Below, piece by piece: positions 1-7,768 of a stretch of DNA of 64,000 nt (its first letter is position 1; each line of letters opens with the position of its first letter). A model generated the notes under the pieces. That model did not search any database. It saw nothing but the letters and a program-made list of their open reading frames with translations, and had not been told where the DNA came from. This stretch comes from Sphingomonas sp. UBA978 (lineage in GTDB: Bacteria > Pseudomonadota > Alphaproteobacteria > Sphingomonadales > Sphingomonadaceae), in the NCBI RefSeq assembly GCF_002292295.1, contig NZ_DBBS01000021.1, positions 274,578 through 338,577 on the forward strand, read 5' to 3'. Made by a program: the position numbers and the translations under genes.

Positions 1-80
1 AGCCTCGCCGCATAAGAAGGGGCGCGCTGGTGGAGCGCAGAATGTTGCGCGCTATATAGGCGTGACGCTCCCTTGCGCAA

Positions 81-1151
81 TTGGAACGAATCCTGCCCCA
101 TCGTATCTATCTGGATCATGCCGCGACCACGCCGATGACCGCCGCCGCGCGCGATGCCGTCGTCCACGGGCTGGCGCTTTGGGCGAATCCGTCCTCGCCG
201 CATGCCGAGGGGCGGGCGGCGCGCGCGGCGCTGGAGGCGGCGCGGCGCGAGATCGCGGCGGCGCATGGCTGGCGGGGCGAGGTGCTGCTGACCAGCGGCG
301 CGAGCGAATCGCTCGGCATCGCGCTGGGGCGGACGACGCTGCCGCGGCGGCTCATCACCGCGGTGGAGCATGATGCGGTGATGCGCGCTGGCACTGGGGC
401 GGCCGTAGTGCCGGTCGGTGCGGACGGGATCGTCGATCGCGAGGCGCTGGCGGCGATGCTGGCGGACGGGCCGGCGCTGGTCTGCGTGCAATGGGCGAAC
501 AGCGAGACGGGCGTGCGCCAGCCGATCGCGGCGATCGCCGATGCGGTGCACGCGGCGGGCGGCATGCTGCTGGTCGATGCGGCGCAGATGCCCGCGTCGG
601 ACGAACTGGCGGCCGTCGCCGACATGGTCGCGCTGTCCGCGCACAAGCGCGGCGGGCCGCCGGGCGTCGGCGCGCTGCTGGTCCGCGATCTGCGGCTGCT
701 CCATCCGAGCGGCGGACAGGAGCGGGGCTATCGGCCGGGCACCGAGAACCTGCCGGGCGTGCTCGGCTATGCCGCGGCGCTGGCCGAACCGGAGCCGGAC
801 CATGATGCGCTGCGCGCGCGGCTGGACGATGCGATCCTGCGGTCGGGGGGCGAGATCGTCGCCGCCGACAGCCCGCGCCATCCGGCGATCGGGTCGTACC
901 GGCTGCGCGGTGCGGCGGCGGCGGCGCAGCTGATCCTGCTCGACGGTGCGGGCTTCGCGGTGTCGGCGGGCAGCGCCTGTTCGAGCGGCAGCATGAAGCC
1001 GAGCCACGTCCTCGCCGCGATGGGCTGGGACGAGGCGGCGGGACGCGAGGTGATCCGGGTGAGCTTCGGGCGGACCACGACCGCCGCGGAGGTCGACGCC
1101 TTCGTCGCGGCATGGCGGCAGATGGCGCGTACGACGCGGCGCGCGGCATGA
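81..1151 (+). CDS. Cysteine desulfurase, NifS/IscS class V aminotransferase (first of tandem pair)
   Basis: PLP enzyme that takes sulfur from L-cysteine as a persulfide for Fe-S cluster or thio-cofactor assembly in the cytoplasm. The 356-residue product begins near YLDHAATTP, has the PLP lysine in SAHKRGGPPG (about K189), the GTENLPG motif, and the mobile-loop cysteine in SAGSACSSGS (about C300), which are all the expected parts of group I desulfurases. The start is a TTG; no ATG lies in frame upstream of the conserved N-terminus. The gene ends inside the start of a second desulfurase gene (ATGA overlap), so the two are translationally coupled. It is somewhat shorter than IscS (about 400 residues). 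Family is certain; the acceptor protein is unknown. Confidence 0.92.
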   Translation: MERILPHRIYLDHAATTPMTAAARDAVVHGLALWANPSSPHAEGRAARAALEAARREIAAAHGWRGEVLLTSGASESLGIALGRTTLPRRLITAVEHDAVMRAGTGAAVVPVGADGIVDREALAAMLADGPALVCVQWANSETGVRQPIAAIADAVHAAGGMLLVDAAQMPASDELAAVADMVALSAHKRGGPPGVGALLVRDLRLLHPSGGQERGYRPGTENLPGVLGYAAALAEPEPDHDALRARLDDAILRSGGEIVAADSPRHPAIGSYRLRGAAAAAQLILLDGAGFAVSAGSACSSGSMKPSHVLAAMGWDEAAGREVIRVSFGRTTTAAEVDAFVAAWRQMARTTRRAA

Positions 1152-2215
1152 TCTACCTCGACTATCAGGCGACGACGCCACTCGCGCCAGAGGCGCTGGC
1201 CGCGATGCTGCCGTGGCTCGAATCGCAGCATGCCAATCCGCATTCGGCGCACCGGCCCGGGCGGGGGGCGAGGGCGGCGGTGGAGGTGGCGCGCGACCAG
1301 GTCGCGGCGCTGCTGCCGCCGGGCGGGCGCGTGATCTTCACCGCCGGCGCGACCGAGGCGCTCAACTGGGCGATCAAGGGCAGCGGCGGGCCGCTGGTCA
1401 CGCTGGCGACCGAACATGCCGCGGTGCTCGACACGGTGCGGTATCTCGCCGCCAACGGTCGTGCCGCGACGGTTCGGACGGTGGACGCGTGCGGGCTCGC
1501 CGATGACGCGGCAATCGCACCCGGGACCGGGCTGGTCGCGGCGATGCTGGTCAACAACGAGATCGGCGTGATCCAGCCGATCGCGGCGCTGGCGGATGCG
1601 GCGCATGATGCGGGCGCGCTGTTCCTGTGCGACGCGGTGCAGGGCTATGGCCGGGTCGCGATCCCCGACACCGTCGATCTGGTCGCGCTATCCGCGCACA
1701 AAGTCTATGGCCCCAAAGGGATCGGCGCGCTCTGGATCCGCGACGGGGTGACGCTCGATCCGTTGCTGCACGGCGGCGATCAGGAGGGCGGCCGTTCGGG
1801 CACGCTGTCGCCGGCGCTGTGCGCGGGATTCGGCGTCGCGGCGCGTCTGATGGCGGAGAGGCGCGAGGCGGATGCGGCGCATGTCGCGTGGCTGTGGGCG
1901 ATGGCCATCGAGCGGTTGCCGGGCTGGGCGGTCAACGGGGCGGTCGAGCCGCGCTACTTTGGCAACCTCAACGTCCGGCGGGACGGGCTGGATGTGGCGC
2001 GGCTGATGTCCGACTGCCGCGGCATCGCCTTTTCGGCGGGATCCGCCTGCGCCAGCGGATCGGGCCGGTCGAGCCACGTGCTGCGCGCGATCGGGCTGAC
2101 CGAGGCGCAGGCGCGCTCGAGCATCCGGCTGGGGTTCGGGCGCTACACGACGGAGGAGGAACTGCGTAACGCACTCGATGCGATCCTCGCGGCGGCGGAT
2201 CGGCAGCGGTCGTGA
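1148..2215 (+). CDS. Cysteine desulfurase, NifS/IscS class V aminotransferase (second of tandem pair)
   Basis: Second class V aminotransferase-type desulfurase, 355 residues. It has YLDYQATTP at the N-terminus, the PLP lysine in SAHKVYGPKG (about K185), a glycine-rich GGDQEGGRSGT segment, and the catalytic cysteine in SAGSACASGS (about C301). I chose the ATG that overlaps the upstream stop (ATGA), because the conserved motif follows it at once; a longer frame starting 36 bases earlier adds no conserved residues. It differs clearly from its neighbour, so the pair is an old duplication and not a recent one. The end overlaps the GTG start of a ferredoxin gene. Likely a three-gene sulfur/Fe-S operon. 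Confidence 0.92.
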   Translation: MIYLDYQATTPLAPEALAAMLPWLESQHANPHSAHRPGRGARAAVEVARDQVAALLPPGGRVIFTAGATEALNWAIKGSGGPLVTLATEHAAVLDTVRYLAANGRAATVRTVDACGLADDAAIAPGTGLVAAMLVNNEIGVIQPIAALADAAHDAGALFLCDAVQGYGRVAIPDTVDLVALSAHKVYGPKGIGALWIRDGVTLDPLLHGGDQEGGRSGTLSPALCAGFGVAARLMAERREADAAHVAWLWAMAIERLPGWAVNGAVEPRYFGNLNVRRDGLDVARLMSDCRGIAFSAGSACASGSGRSSHVLRAIGLTEAQARSSIRLGFGRYTTEEELRNALDAILAAADRQRS

Positions 2216-2523
2216 TCCGGGTGCGCTTCGTGGCGGCGGACGGCGGCGTGCGCGAGGCGGCGGGCGGCGAGGGCATGCGGCTGCTCGACATCGCGCAGGC
2301 GGACGGTCAGCCGCTGGAGGGGACGTGCGACGGCGATCTCGCCTGCGCGACCTGCCATGTCATGGTGGCGGCAGAGGATATCGCGCGCCTGCCGGCCGCG
2401 GCGGAGGAGGAGGAGGACCTGCTCGACCTCGTCCCCGCCGCGACGCGGACGAGCCGGCTGGCGTGCCAGATCCGGCTGACCGCCGCGCTGGACGGGCTGA
2501 CGGTGTGGGTGCCGTCACCCTGA
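2212..2523 (+). CDS. Adrenodoxin-type [2Fe-2S] ferredoxin
   Basis: Small electron carrier of 103 residues. The cluster ligands are C39, C45 and C48 in TCDGDLACATCHVMV and C85 in RLACQIRLT, the CX5CX2C...C pattern of Isc-type and P450-type ferredoxins. It starts at a GTG overlapping the stop of the second desulfurase (GTGA), so it is probably co-translated with it. In Isc systems a ferredoxin of this type gives electrons for cluster assembly, and the tight linkage to two desulfurases supports that role here. A role as redox partner of another oxygenase cannot be excluded. No IscU, HscA/B or SufBCD gene is present in the window. Confidence 0.9.
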   Translation: MIRVRFVAADGGVREAAGGEGMRLLDIAQADGQPLEGTCDGDLACATCHVMVAAEDIARLPAAAEEEEDLLDLVPAATRTSRLACQIRLTAALDGLTVWVPSP

Positions 2524-2643
2524 CCGGCATGGTCCGGCAGTCAGTCTGACATTTCGACAACGGCGAATTCAGGAACCGTGCATGGCCGCGGCGCGATGGT
2601 GCGTGATGCCCGGTCGCCCGGGTGCGTGAAAGGAGTATCCATC

Positions 2644-2955
2644 ATGAAGCTGATTGCACTGTTCAGCGCCGCCGCCCTCGCCGCGGGAACGCTCATGGCG
2701 CCCGCGCCGGCCGAGGCGCAGCGGCACGGTTACGACCGGGGCTACGAACGTGGTTACGATCGCGGCCATCACCGCGGCTACGATCGCCGCTGGAACCGCG
2801 GGCCGGACCGGCGCTGGGATCGCGGCCGTCATTACGGCTATGATCGCGGACGGGGCTATGGCTACGGGCGCGGCTATGGCCGCAGCCGGGTCGTCTGCCG
2901 GGTCCAGCGCGGCTATTACGGGCCGGTGCGGCGCTGCTTCCGTGTCTATCGTTGA
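2644..2955 (+). CDS. Secreted Gly/Tyr/Arg-rich small protein
   Basis: A 103-residue protein of unknown function. The first 24 or so residues form a clear Sec signal peptide (MKLIALFSAAALAAG, ending near AEAQ). The mature part is made of irregular repeats of the form GYDRGYERGYDRGHHRGYDR, then a C-terminal stretch with two cysteines (VVCRVQRGYYGPVRRCF). The ATG was chosen because AGGAG precedes it at good spacing and the signal peptide begins there; a longer in-frame reading gives no sensible N-terminus. Very basic and low-complexity, so probably periplasmic or surface associated, like several small sphingomonad envelope proteins. No function is claimed. Confidence 0.7.
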   Translation: MKLIALFSAAALAAGTLMAPAPAEAQRHGYDRGYERGYDRGHHRGYDRRWNRGPDRRWDRGRHYGYDRGRGYGYGRGYGRSRVVCRVQRGYYGPVRRCFRVYR

Positions 2956-2999
2956 TCTGAACGCTTGATCCCGCCGCCCGACCCCGCCATATGGCCCGC

Positions 3000-3088
3000 G
3001 GGAGTCGGGCGGACGTGGTCGTCGCCAACCCGGTCAGGTCCGGAAGGAAGCAGCCGCAACGATTTCGCCGCGGGTCGTCCCGGCTCCC
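3000..3088 (+). ncRNA. ffs: SRP RNA (4.5S, small bacterial type)
   Basis: The universally conserved apical domain GGTCAGGTCCGGAAGGAAGC is present (from about 3032), flanked by arms that fold into one long hairpin. The outer ten positions GGGAGTCGGG and CCCGGCTCCC pair completely with one G-U. This is the RNA of the signal recognition particle, partner of Ffh in co-translational membrane targeting. The true ends may extend a few bases beyond the paired stem. Confidence 0.95.
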
Positions 3089-3096
3089 ACCGTCTC

Positions 3097-3134
3097 GCAT
3101 CGGCAAGCCGATGCCGGCGGCGCACGGCGTTTTT
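3097..3134 (+). terminator. Possible terminator of the SRP RNA
   Basis: A perfect 8-bp hairpin (GCATCGGC, AA, GCCGATGC) lies just after the SRP RNA, and a run of five T follows about 16 bases after the stem, with a second short GCCG/CGGC stem next to the T run. The gap makes the assignment uncertain. Confidence 0.4.
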
Positions 3135-3137
3135 CTG

Positions 3138-3160
3138 ACGTCACGGCGTCGCCGTGACGT
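3138..3160. repeat. Perfect 10-bp inverted repeat between ffs and the oxygenase gene
   Basis: ACGTCACGGC, a 3-base loop, GCCGTGACGT. It lies between the convergent SRP RNA and oxygenase genes, so it may help stop transcription from either side, but no T run adjoins either arm. Confidence 0.5.
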
Positions 3161-3178
3161 GCTCCCCCACCAAAACCG

Positions 3179-3892
3179 TTACCGCTTGAGCCACGACCGC
3201 TCGCGGAACCACTTGGTCACGATATATTTCGTTCCCTCCACCACCGCGGTGCCTTCGTGCAGCGTCAGTGCGTTCGGCGTGCCGTCCGGGTTCATGTTGT
3301 TCCAGGCGAGCAGCAGCCCGCGGCGCGGCGCGATCTTGAAGCCGGCTTGCGGGAACCAGGTGGCGCCGCCGTCGGCGACATCGTTGAGGTAGATCATCGT
3401 CGTCCACGTCCGCTGGCCGCCGGAGGCCTGCATCTGCTGCCAGTAGCTTTCGGTATCGTGGAAGTAATCGTGATGCGCGCGGAAATGCTGGCCGGGAGCG
3501 TAGCGCTGGCCCTGCATCGTCTCGCCATGGTCGGGCGCCATGCCGAGCAGGCCGGCGATCGCTTCGTCGATCGGCTGCACTTCGGGGGCGTAGCGGTTCA
3601 TGTCGCAGCTGTCGCTGGTGCGGAAATCGGGATCCTGGCGATCGGACAGCAGTGACGACGGCCGCCGGTTGGCGTCGATCAGCGCGATCAGCGTATCGCA
3701 CTGGGCCGCGTCGAGGAAGTCGAGATGATAATAGACCTGCACGCCGGCGATCCCGGCCGCGATCATCGCCGGATTGGCGTCGAGACGCGCGGCGACCCGT
3801 GCGCCGATCTGCTGGCGGAGCGGGGAGGCGGCGGGCGCTTTCTTGCGAGCGAACATGACGCGAGAGATGCCGTCACGGTTCGCCGATGACAA
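3179..3892 (-). CDS. 2-oxoglutarate/Fe(II) oxygenase, prolyl 4-hydroxylase alpha-subunit-like
   Basis: A 237-residue dioxygenase of the P4H family. The double-stranded beta-helix core shows the HxD iron ligands in QHFRAHHDYF (about H140 and D142), the distal histidine in ALTLHEGTAVVEG (about H212) and a basic residue after it (K222) to bind 2-oxoglutarate, followed by the typical KWFRE end. The N-terminal 40 residues are basic and probably unstructured; no signal peptide is seen, so it is cytoplasmic. Bacterial members hydroxylate proline or other residues in proteins or peptides; the substrate here is unknown. It is a single gene, with an rcnB-like gene upstream on the same strand, separated by a hairpin. 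Confidence 0.88.
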   Translation of the reverse strand: MSSANRDGISRVMFARKKAPAASPLRQQIGARVAARLDANPAMIAAGIAGVQVYYHLDFLDAAQCDTLIALIDANRRPSSLLSDRQDPDFRTSDSCDMNRYAPEVQPIDEAIAGLLGMAPDHGETMQGQRYAPGQHFRAHHDYFHDTESYWQQMQASGGQRTWTTMIYLNDVADGGATWFPQAGFKIAPRRGLLLAWNNMNPDGTPNALTLHEGTAVVEGTKYIVTKWFRERSWLKR

Positions 3893-3922
3893 GGGGGCGA
3901 TGACAGGGGCGGCGGGGGGCAG

Positions 3923-3952
3923 GGGAGGCCCGGCGCCGATGCCGGACCTCCC
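3923..3952 (-). terminator. Hairpin terminator-like structure after the rcnB-like gene
   Basis: GGGAGG-C-CCGGC and GCCGG-A-CCTCCC pair over 11 bp with one mismatch and a 6-base loop, immediately after the stop codon of the rcnB-like gene on the minus strand. There is no clear T run. Confidence 0.45.
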
Positions 3953-3958
3953 GCCAGA

Positions 3959-4852
3959 TCAGTAGAAGATGCCGTAGACGCTATCGATGACCTGTCCGGT
4001 GCGGATGTCGACCAGCAGCGCGTCGTCGTAATAGCGCACCCAGCGATACGGGCCGTACGCCTCGGGCAGGCGATAGGTGTAGGGATCCTCGATCCAGTAG
4101 TTGCGATTGAACAGGATCGAGGACAGCGAGACGCCGACCGAGAAGCGACGATAGCCCTGACCCCAGCCCGACGGCGCATAATAGCGCGGCAGGCGATAGG
4201 CGCCGCGGTTCAGCTGGCGATTGCGGTTCCAGTCGTACCGGTTGTCGTTGCGCCAGCCGCGGTTCCACGCGCCGCTGCGGTTGTCGTAGCGGCGGCCGTC
4301 GTTCCAGTCGTTGCCACGGCCGTTACTGCTGCGCCAGTCGCCGCGTCCCGGATCGAAGTTCTGGCCGTAGCCGGGACGGCGATCGTCCTGCCGGTCGTTG
4401 CGGAAGCCGGGACGGATTTGGTCGCGTCCGTCGCGGTCGGGCTGGCGCCAGCCGTTGCCGGCCTGTCCGCGATCGCCGTTCCAGCGACGGTCGTCGCCAC
4501 GATCCGGCCGGTCCTGGCGGTCGCCGCCGCGGTTCCAGTCGCGCTGGCCGCCATCGGGGCGATTGCCGTCCGCGCGGTTCCAGCCGCGGCCGTCGCGATC
4601 GCCGCGTGGCGTGTCAGGGCGGGCTTCGGGAGCCGGCTGCTGGCGCTCGCCGCGGAACTCGGCGCGCTGCGGGCGTTCGGCGCGCACCTGCGCGTCGACG
4701 CCGACCTCCGCCGATCGATCGGGGCGGTCCGCACGCTGGCCCCATTCGCCGCGACGGCCCTGGCCCCGTTCGCGGCCGTCCTGCTCCTGCGCCTGGGCGG
4801 CGATCGGCATCAGCATGGATGCCGCCAGCAGGGCCTTGATTATGCTCTTCAT
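3959..4852 (-). CDS. RcnB-family periplasmic protein with long Arg/Asp/Gly/Asn-rich region
   Basis: A 297-residue exported protein. Residues 1-21 are a signal peptide (MKSIIKALLAASMLMPIAAQAQ). Residues about 25-190 are low complexity, rich in R, D, G, N and W (GDRDGRGWNRADGNRPDGG style), and the last 90 or so residues form the RcnB domain, ending in YRWVRYYDDALLVDI followed by the conserved TGQVIDSVYGIFY tail. E. coli RcnB takes part in Ni/Co homeostasis; the sphingomonad proteins are known only by this domain. The start was taken at the ATG with GAGGAC upstream that begins the signal peptide; the longer open frame upstream has no protein-like N-terminus. Confidence 0.85.
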   Translation of the reverse strand: MKSIIKALLAASMLMPIAAQAQEQDGRERGQGRRGEWGQRADRPDRSAEVGVDAQVRAERPQRAEFRGERQQPAPEARPDTPRGDRDGRGWNRADGNRPDGGQRDWNRGGDRQDRPDRGDDRRWNGDRGQAGNGWRQPDRDGRDQIRPGFRNDRQDDRRPGYGQNFDPGRGDWRSSNGRGNDWNDGRRYDNRSGAWNRGWRNDNRYDWNRNRQLNRGAYRLPRYYAPSGWGQGYRRFSVGVSLSSILFNRNYWIEDPYTYRLPEAYGPYRWVRYYDDALLVDIRTGQVIDSVYGIFY

Positions 4853-4961
4853 GACGATCCCGTCCTCAATCCGCCGGCGCACGAGCCGGCTCCGATGATG
4901 GGACCCCTCTACGCCCTCCGTCGTGTGCTGAAGCTGAATTGGTTCGTCAGCGTTCCGACAG

Positions 4962-5519
4962 CTAGTCGCGCGTCGTCTCGCGGGGCGGCGGCACCAGCGC
5001 GGGGACGATGCGCGCCGCGTCGGCGGGGTCGATGCCGGGCCGGGCGCCCGCCGCGATCGTCTCCTCGCCGCGGGCGGCGCGGCCCGCACGCTGGATCGCC
5101 TCGATCAGGCGGGGATAGATGCCGCAGCGGCAGATGTTGCGGATCGCGGCGCGGATGTCTGCCTCGCCGGGGTCGGCGTTACGTTTGAGCAGCACCGACG
5201 CCGCCATGATGATGCCGGTGATGCAGAAGCCGCATTGCGGGACGCTGGCGGCGATGAAGGCGAGCTGCAGCGGATGGTTGCGCTCGCGCGACAGCCCCTC
5301 GATCGTGGTGACGTACGTGCCCTCGACGCTGCCGACCGGGACCTGGCAGGACAGGACCGCACGGCCGTCGATATCGACCGTGCAGGCGCCGCAATGGCCG
5401 GTGCCGCAGCCGTATTTGGTCCCCGTCAGGTTCGATGCGTCGCGCAGCGCCCACAGCAGCGGCGTCGCGGGATCGAGGCGATATTCGACCGGCTGGTTGT
5501 TGACGGTGAGGCGCGACAT
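4962..5519 (-). CDS. [2Fe-2S] subunit of a xanthine-oxidase-family molybdenum hydroxylase (orphan)
   Basis: A 185-residue small subunit like IorA/CoxS. The N-terminal plant-type cluster motif is GCGTGHCGACTVDIDG with a further C in AVLSCQVPV. The C-terminal four-helix domain has the second cluster motif QCGFCITG and NICRCGIYPRL. Such subunits pass electrons from the molybdopterin subunit to a cytochrome or other acceptor. A C-terminal tail of about 35 residues rich in A, P and R is extra. Oddly, no molybdopterin-binding large subunit lies on either side: downstream is rcnB and upstream a divergent dioxygenase. The partner must be encoded elsewhere or the gene is a remnant. Confidence 0.88.
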   Translation of the reverse strand: MSRLTVNNQPVEYRLDPATPLLWALRDASNLTGTKYGCGTGHCGACTVDIDGRAVLSCQVPVGSVEGTYVTTIEGLSRERNHPLQLAFIAASVPQCGFCITGIIMAASVLLKRNADPGEADIRAAIRNICRCGIYPRLIEAIQRAGRAARGEETIAAGARPGIDPADAARIVPALVPPPRETTRD

Positions 5520-5595
5520 GCCGCCCTCTTAGGCGAAACGCGGCGTTTCGATCCAGACGATTGCGGCGGGCGTCGATCGCGCCGACCTTGTCGTC

Positions 5596-6396
5596 ATGAC
5601 GCTTCCGACGCTGTTCGTGCCGCATGGCGGTGGCCCTTGTTTCTTCATGGACCCGGAGGGCGGCCCGCCCGATCCGATGTGGCGGCCGATGCAGGCCTAT
5701 CTGGCCGGGCTGATCGGGTCGCTGCCCGAACGGCCGCGGGCGATCCTGATGGTGTCCGGTCATTGGGAGACGCAGGAGGTGACCGTGCATATCGGCGAGC
5801 GGCCGGCGTTGCTGTTCGATTACTATGGCTTTCCCGACCACACCTACCGGCTGCGCTGGGATGCACCCGGCGCGCCGGCGGTGGCGCGCCGGGCGGCGGA
5901 CCTGCTGCGCGGCACGGGCCATGCCGTCGCCGAGGAGGCGGAGCGGGGGTGGGACCATGGCGTCTTCATCCCGATGATGGTCGCTAACCCCGCCGCGGAC
6001 ATTCCGCTCGTGCAGATGTCGCTGCGTGCCGACCTCGATCCGGCGGCGCATATCGCCATCGGCCGCGCGCTGGCGCCGCTGCGCGACGAGGGGGCGCTGA
6101 TCGTCGGATCGGGAATGAGCTTTCACAATATGCGCGCCCGCGGGCCGCAGGTGACGCCGGTGGCGACGCAATGGGACGCGGCGCTGGCCGATGCGGCGAC
6201 CGATCCCGACCCGGCGCGGCGGGCGGCGCGGGTCGCCGACTGGGCGTCGTTGCCACACGCGCGCTTCGCGCATCCCGAGGCGGAGCATCTGCTGCCGCTG
6301 ATGGTGGCGCTCGGCGCAGGGGGCGACGGGCCGGCGGTGCGCGACTATCGCGACGTGGTGATCGGCTGGGCGGTGTCCGGATTCCGCTTCGGCTGA
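5596..6396 (+). CDS. Class III extradiol dioxygenase, DODA/YgiD type
   Basis: A 266-residue LigB-fold ring-cleavage enzyme. Conserved metal and acid-base histidines are visible: H10 in VPHGGGP, H56 in SGHWET, H121 in WDHGVFIPM, H177 in GSGMSFHNM, and H226/H231 in HPEAEHLLPL. The spacing matches 4,5-DOPA extradiol dioxygenases. The natural substrate of bacterial members is usually unknown; catecholic amino acids or small phenols are likely. It is divergent from the orphan [2Fe-2S] subunit and followed by a sugar permease, so context does not reveal the substrate. It should not be taken as the missing dioxygenase of the distant meta-cleavage cluster. Confidence 0.88.
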   Translation: MTLPTLFVPHGGGPCFFMDPEGGPPDPMWRPMQAYLAGLIGSLPERPRAILMVSGHWETQEVTVHIGERPALLFDYYGFPDHTYRLRWDAPGAPAVARRAADLLRGTGHAVAEEAERGWDHGVFIPMMVANPAADIPLVQMSLRADLDPAAHIAIGRALAPLRDEGALIVGSGMSFHNMRARGPQVTPVATQWDAALADAATDPDPARRAARVADWASLPHARFAHPEAEHLLPLMVALGAGGDGPAVRDYRDVVIGWAVSGFRFG

Positions 6397-6463
6397 ACGG
6401 CTTGCCAGCGGCGGTGGACGCCGCCTATGCCGGGGCAAACGATCCCGAGAGGCTGCCTTTCCT

Positions 6464-7768
6464 ATGGCCATGCACATCGATACCAGCAATGCCGGCGCGT
6501 CGGGCGACGCGAGCCACGGCTATGACGCCCCCGACCTGCGCGTGTTCGTCATCGCGCTGTTCTTCATCTTCGGCGGCATCACCAGCCTCAACGACATCAT
6601 CATCCCGAAGCTGAAGGAGCTGTTCACGCTCGACCATGCGACGTCGATGCTGGTCCAGTCGGCGTTCTTCCTCGCCTATGCGCTGTTCTCGCTGCCGGCC
6701 GCGGCGATCGTGCGGCGGGCCGGCTATATGCGCACCGCCTCGATCGGCCTCGTCACGATGATGGTCGGCTGCCTGTTGTTCATCCCGGCCGCCAAGAGCG
6801 CGACGTTCGGCATGTTCCTGGTCGCGCTGTTCGTGCTCGGCGCGGGGATCACCATCGTGCAGGTCGTGGCCAATCCGCTGATCTCGCTGCTCGGCAAGCC
6901 CGAGACGGCGTCGAGCCGGCTGACCTTCGCGCAGGCGTTCAACTCGCTCGGCACGACGATCTTCCCGCGCGTCGGCTCGGCGCTGATCCTCGGCGGCCTC
7001 GCCAGCGTCAGCGCGGCGTCGCTGTCCGGCGCCGCGCTGGTCGCCTATCGGCAGGAAGCCTCGCAAGTCATCGTCCACACCTATCTGGGCCTCGCGGTCG
7101 CGCTGGCGGTGATCGCCGCGGTGGTGTGGACCCGCCGCAACCGGCTGAACGAGGAGCAGGATCACACCGGCAGCATCTTCCACGCCTTCACCCTGCTGAA
7201 GCGGCCGCGCTTCGCGATGGGGGCGGCGTGCATCTTCCTCTACGTCGGGGCGGAAGTGGCGATCGGATCGGTCATCGTCCTCTATCTGATGCAATCGTCC
7301 GTGTTCGGGATCAGCGATCAGGCGGCGGGCAATTACGTCGCTTATTATTGGGGCGGGGCGCTGGTCGGCCGTTTCATCGGGTCGTACGTGCTGACCCGCG
7401 TCGCGCCGGGCAAGGTGCTGGCGACGGTGGCGACCGGCGCGATCGCGCTGATCCTGATCTCCGCCAACACCACCGGCGTGCTGGCGGGCTATACGCTGCT
7501 GGCGATCGGGCTGATGAACGCGGTGATGTTCCCGACGATCTTCAGCCTCGCGAGCGAGGGGCTGGGTAAGCGCGCGGCCGAGGGATCGGGCGTGATCGCG
7601 ACGGCGATCGTCGGCGGGGCGATCGTGCCGCCACTGACCGGGCTGATCGCGGACATCACCGGGTCGATGCAGTTTTCGCTGCTGCTGCCCGCGGTCTGCT
7701 ACGCGATCATCCTCGCTTACGGCCTGTACGCACGGCGTCCGGTGGTCGAGGCGGAGCGGGCGGCCTAA
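6464..7768 (+). CDS. MFS sugar permease, FucP/glucose-galactose porter family
   Basis: A 434-residue inner-membrane proton symporter with twelve predicted helices. The N-terminal segment FVIALFFIFGGITSLNDIII and the fifth-helix region VQVVANPLISLLGKP are typical of the FucP group, which carries L-fucose, glucose, galactose or N-acetylglucosamine. The ATG was chosen with GAGAGG upstream. The gene overlaps the end of the convergent CaiB gene by four bases. No sugar catabolic gene adjoins it, so the substrate is open. Confidence 0.88.
   Translation: MAMHIDTSNAGASGDASHGYDAPDLRVFVIALFFIFGGITSLNDIIIPKLKELFTLDHATSMLVQSAFFLAYALFSLPAAAIVRRAGYMRTASIGLVTMMVGCLLFIPAAKSATFGMFLVALFVLGAGITIVQVVANPLISLLGKPETASSRLTFAQAFNSLGTTIFPRVGSALILGGLASVSAASLSGAALVAYRQEASQVIVHTYLGLAVALAVIAAVVWTRRNRLNEEQDHTGSIFHAFTLLKRPRFAMGAACIFLYVGAEVAIGSVIVLYLMQSSVFGISDQAAGNYVAYYWGGALVGRFIGSYVLTRVAPGKVLATVATGAIALILISANTTGVLAGYTLLAIGLMNAVMFPTIFSLASEGLGKRAAEGSGVIATAIVGGAIVPPLTGLIADITGSMQFSLLLPAVCYAIILAYGLYARRPVVEAERAA

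Noticed and set aside
5596..6396. DODA-like enzyme as the missing dioxygenase of the meta-cleavage cluster
   Set aside because: It is 54 kb away with no linkage, and XylT-type ferredoxins serve class I catechol 2,3-dioxygenases, not this family.
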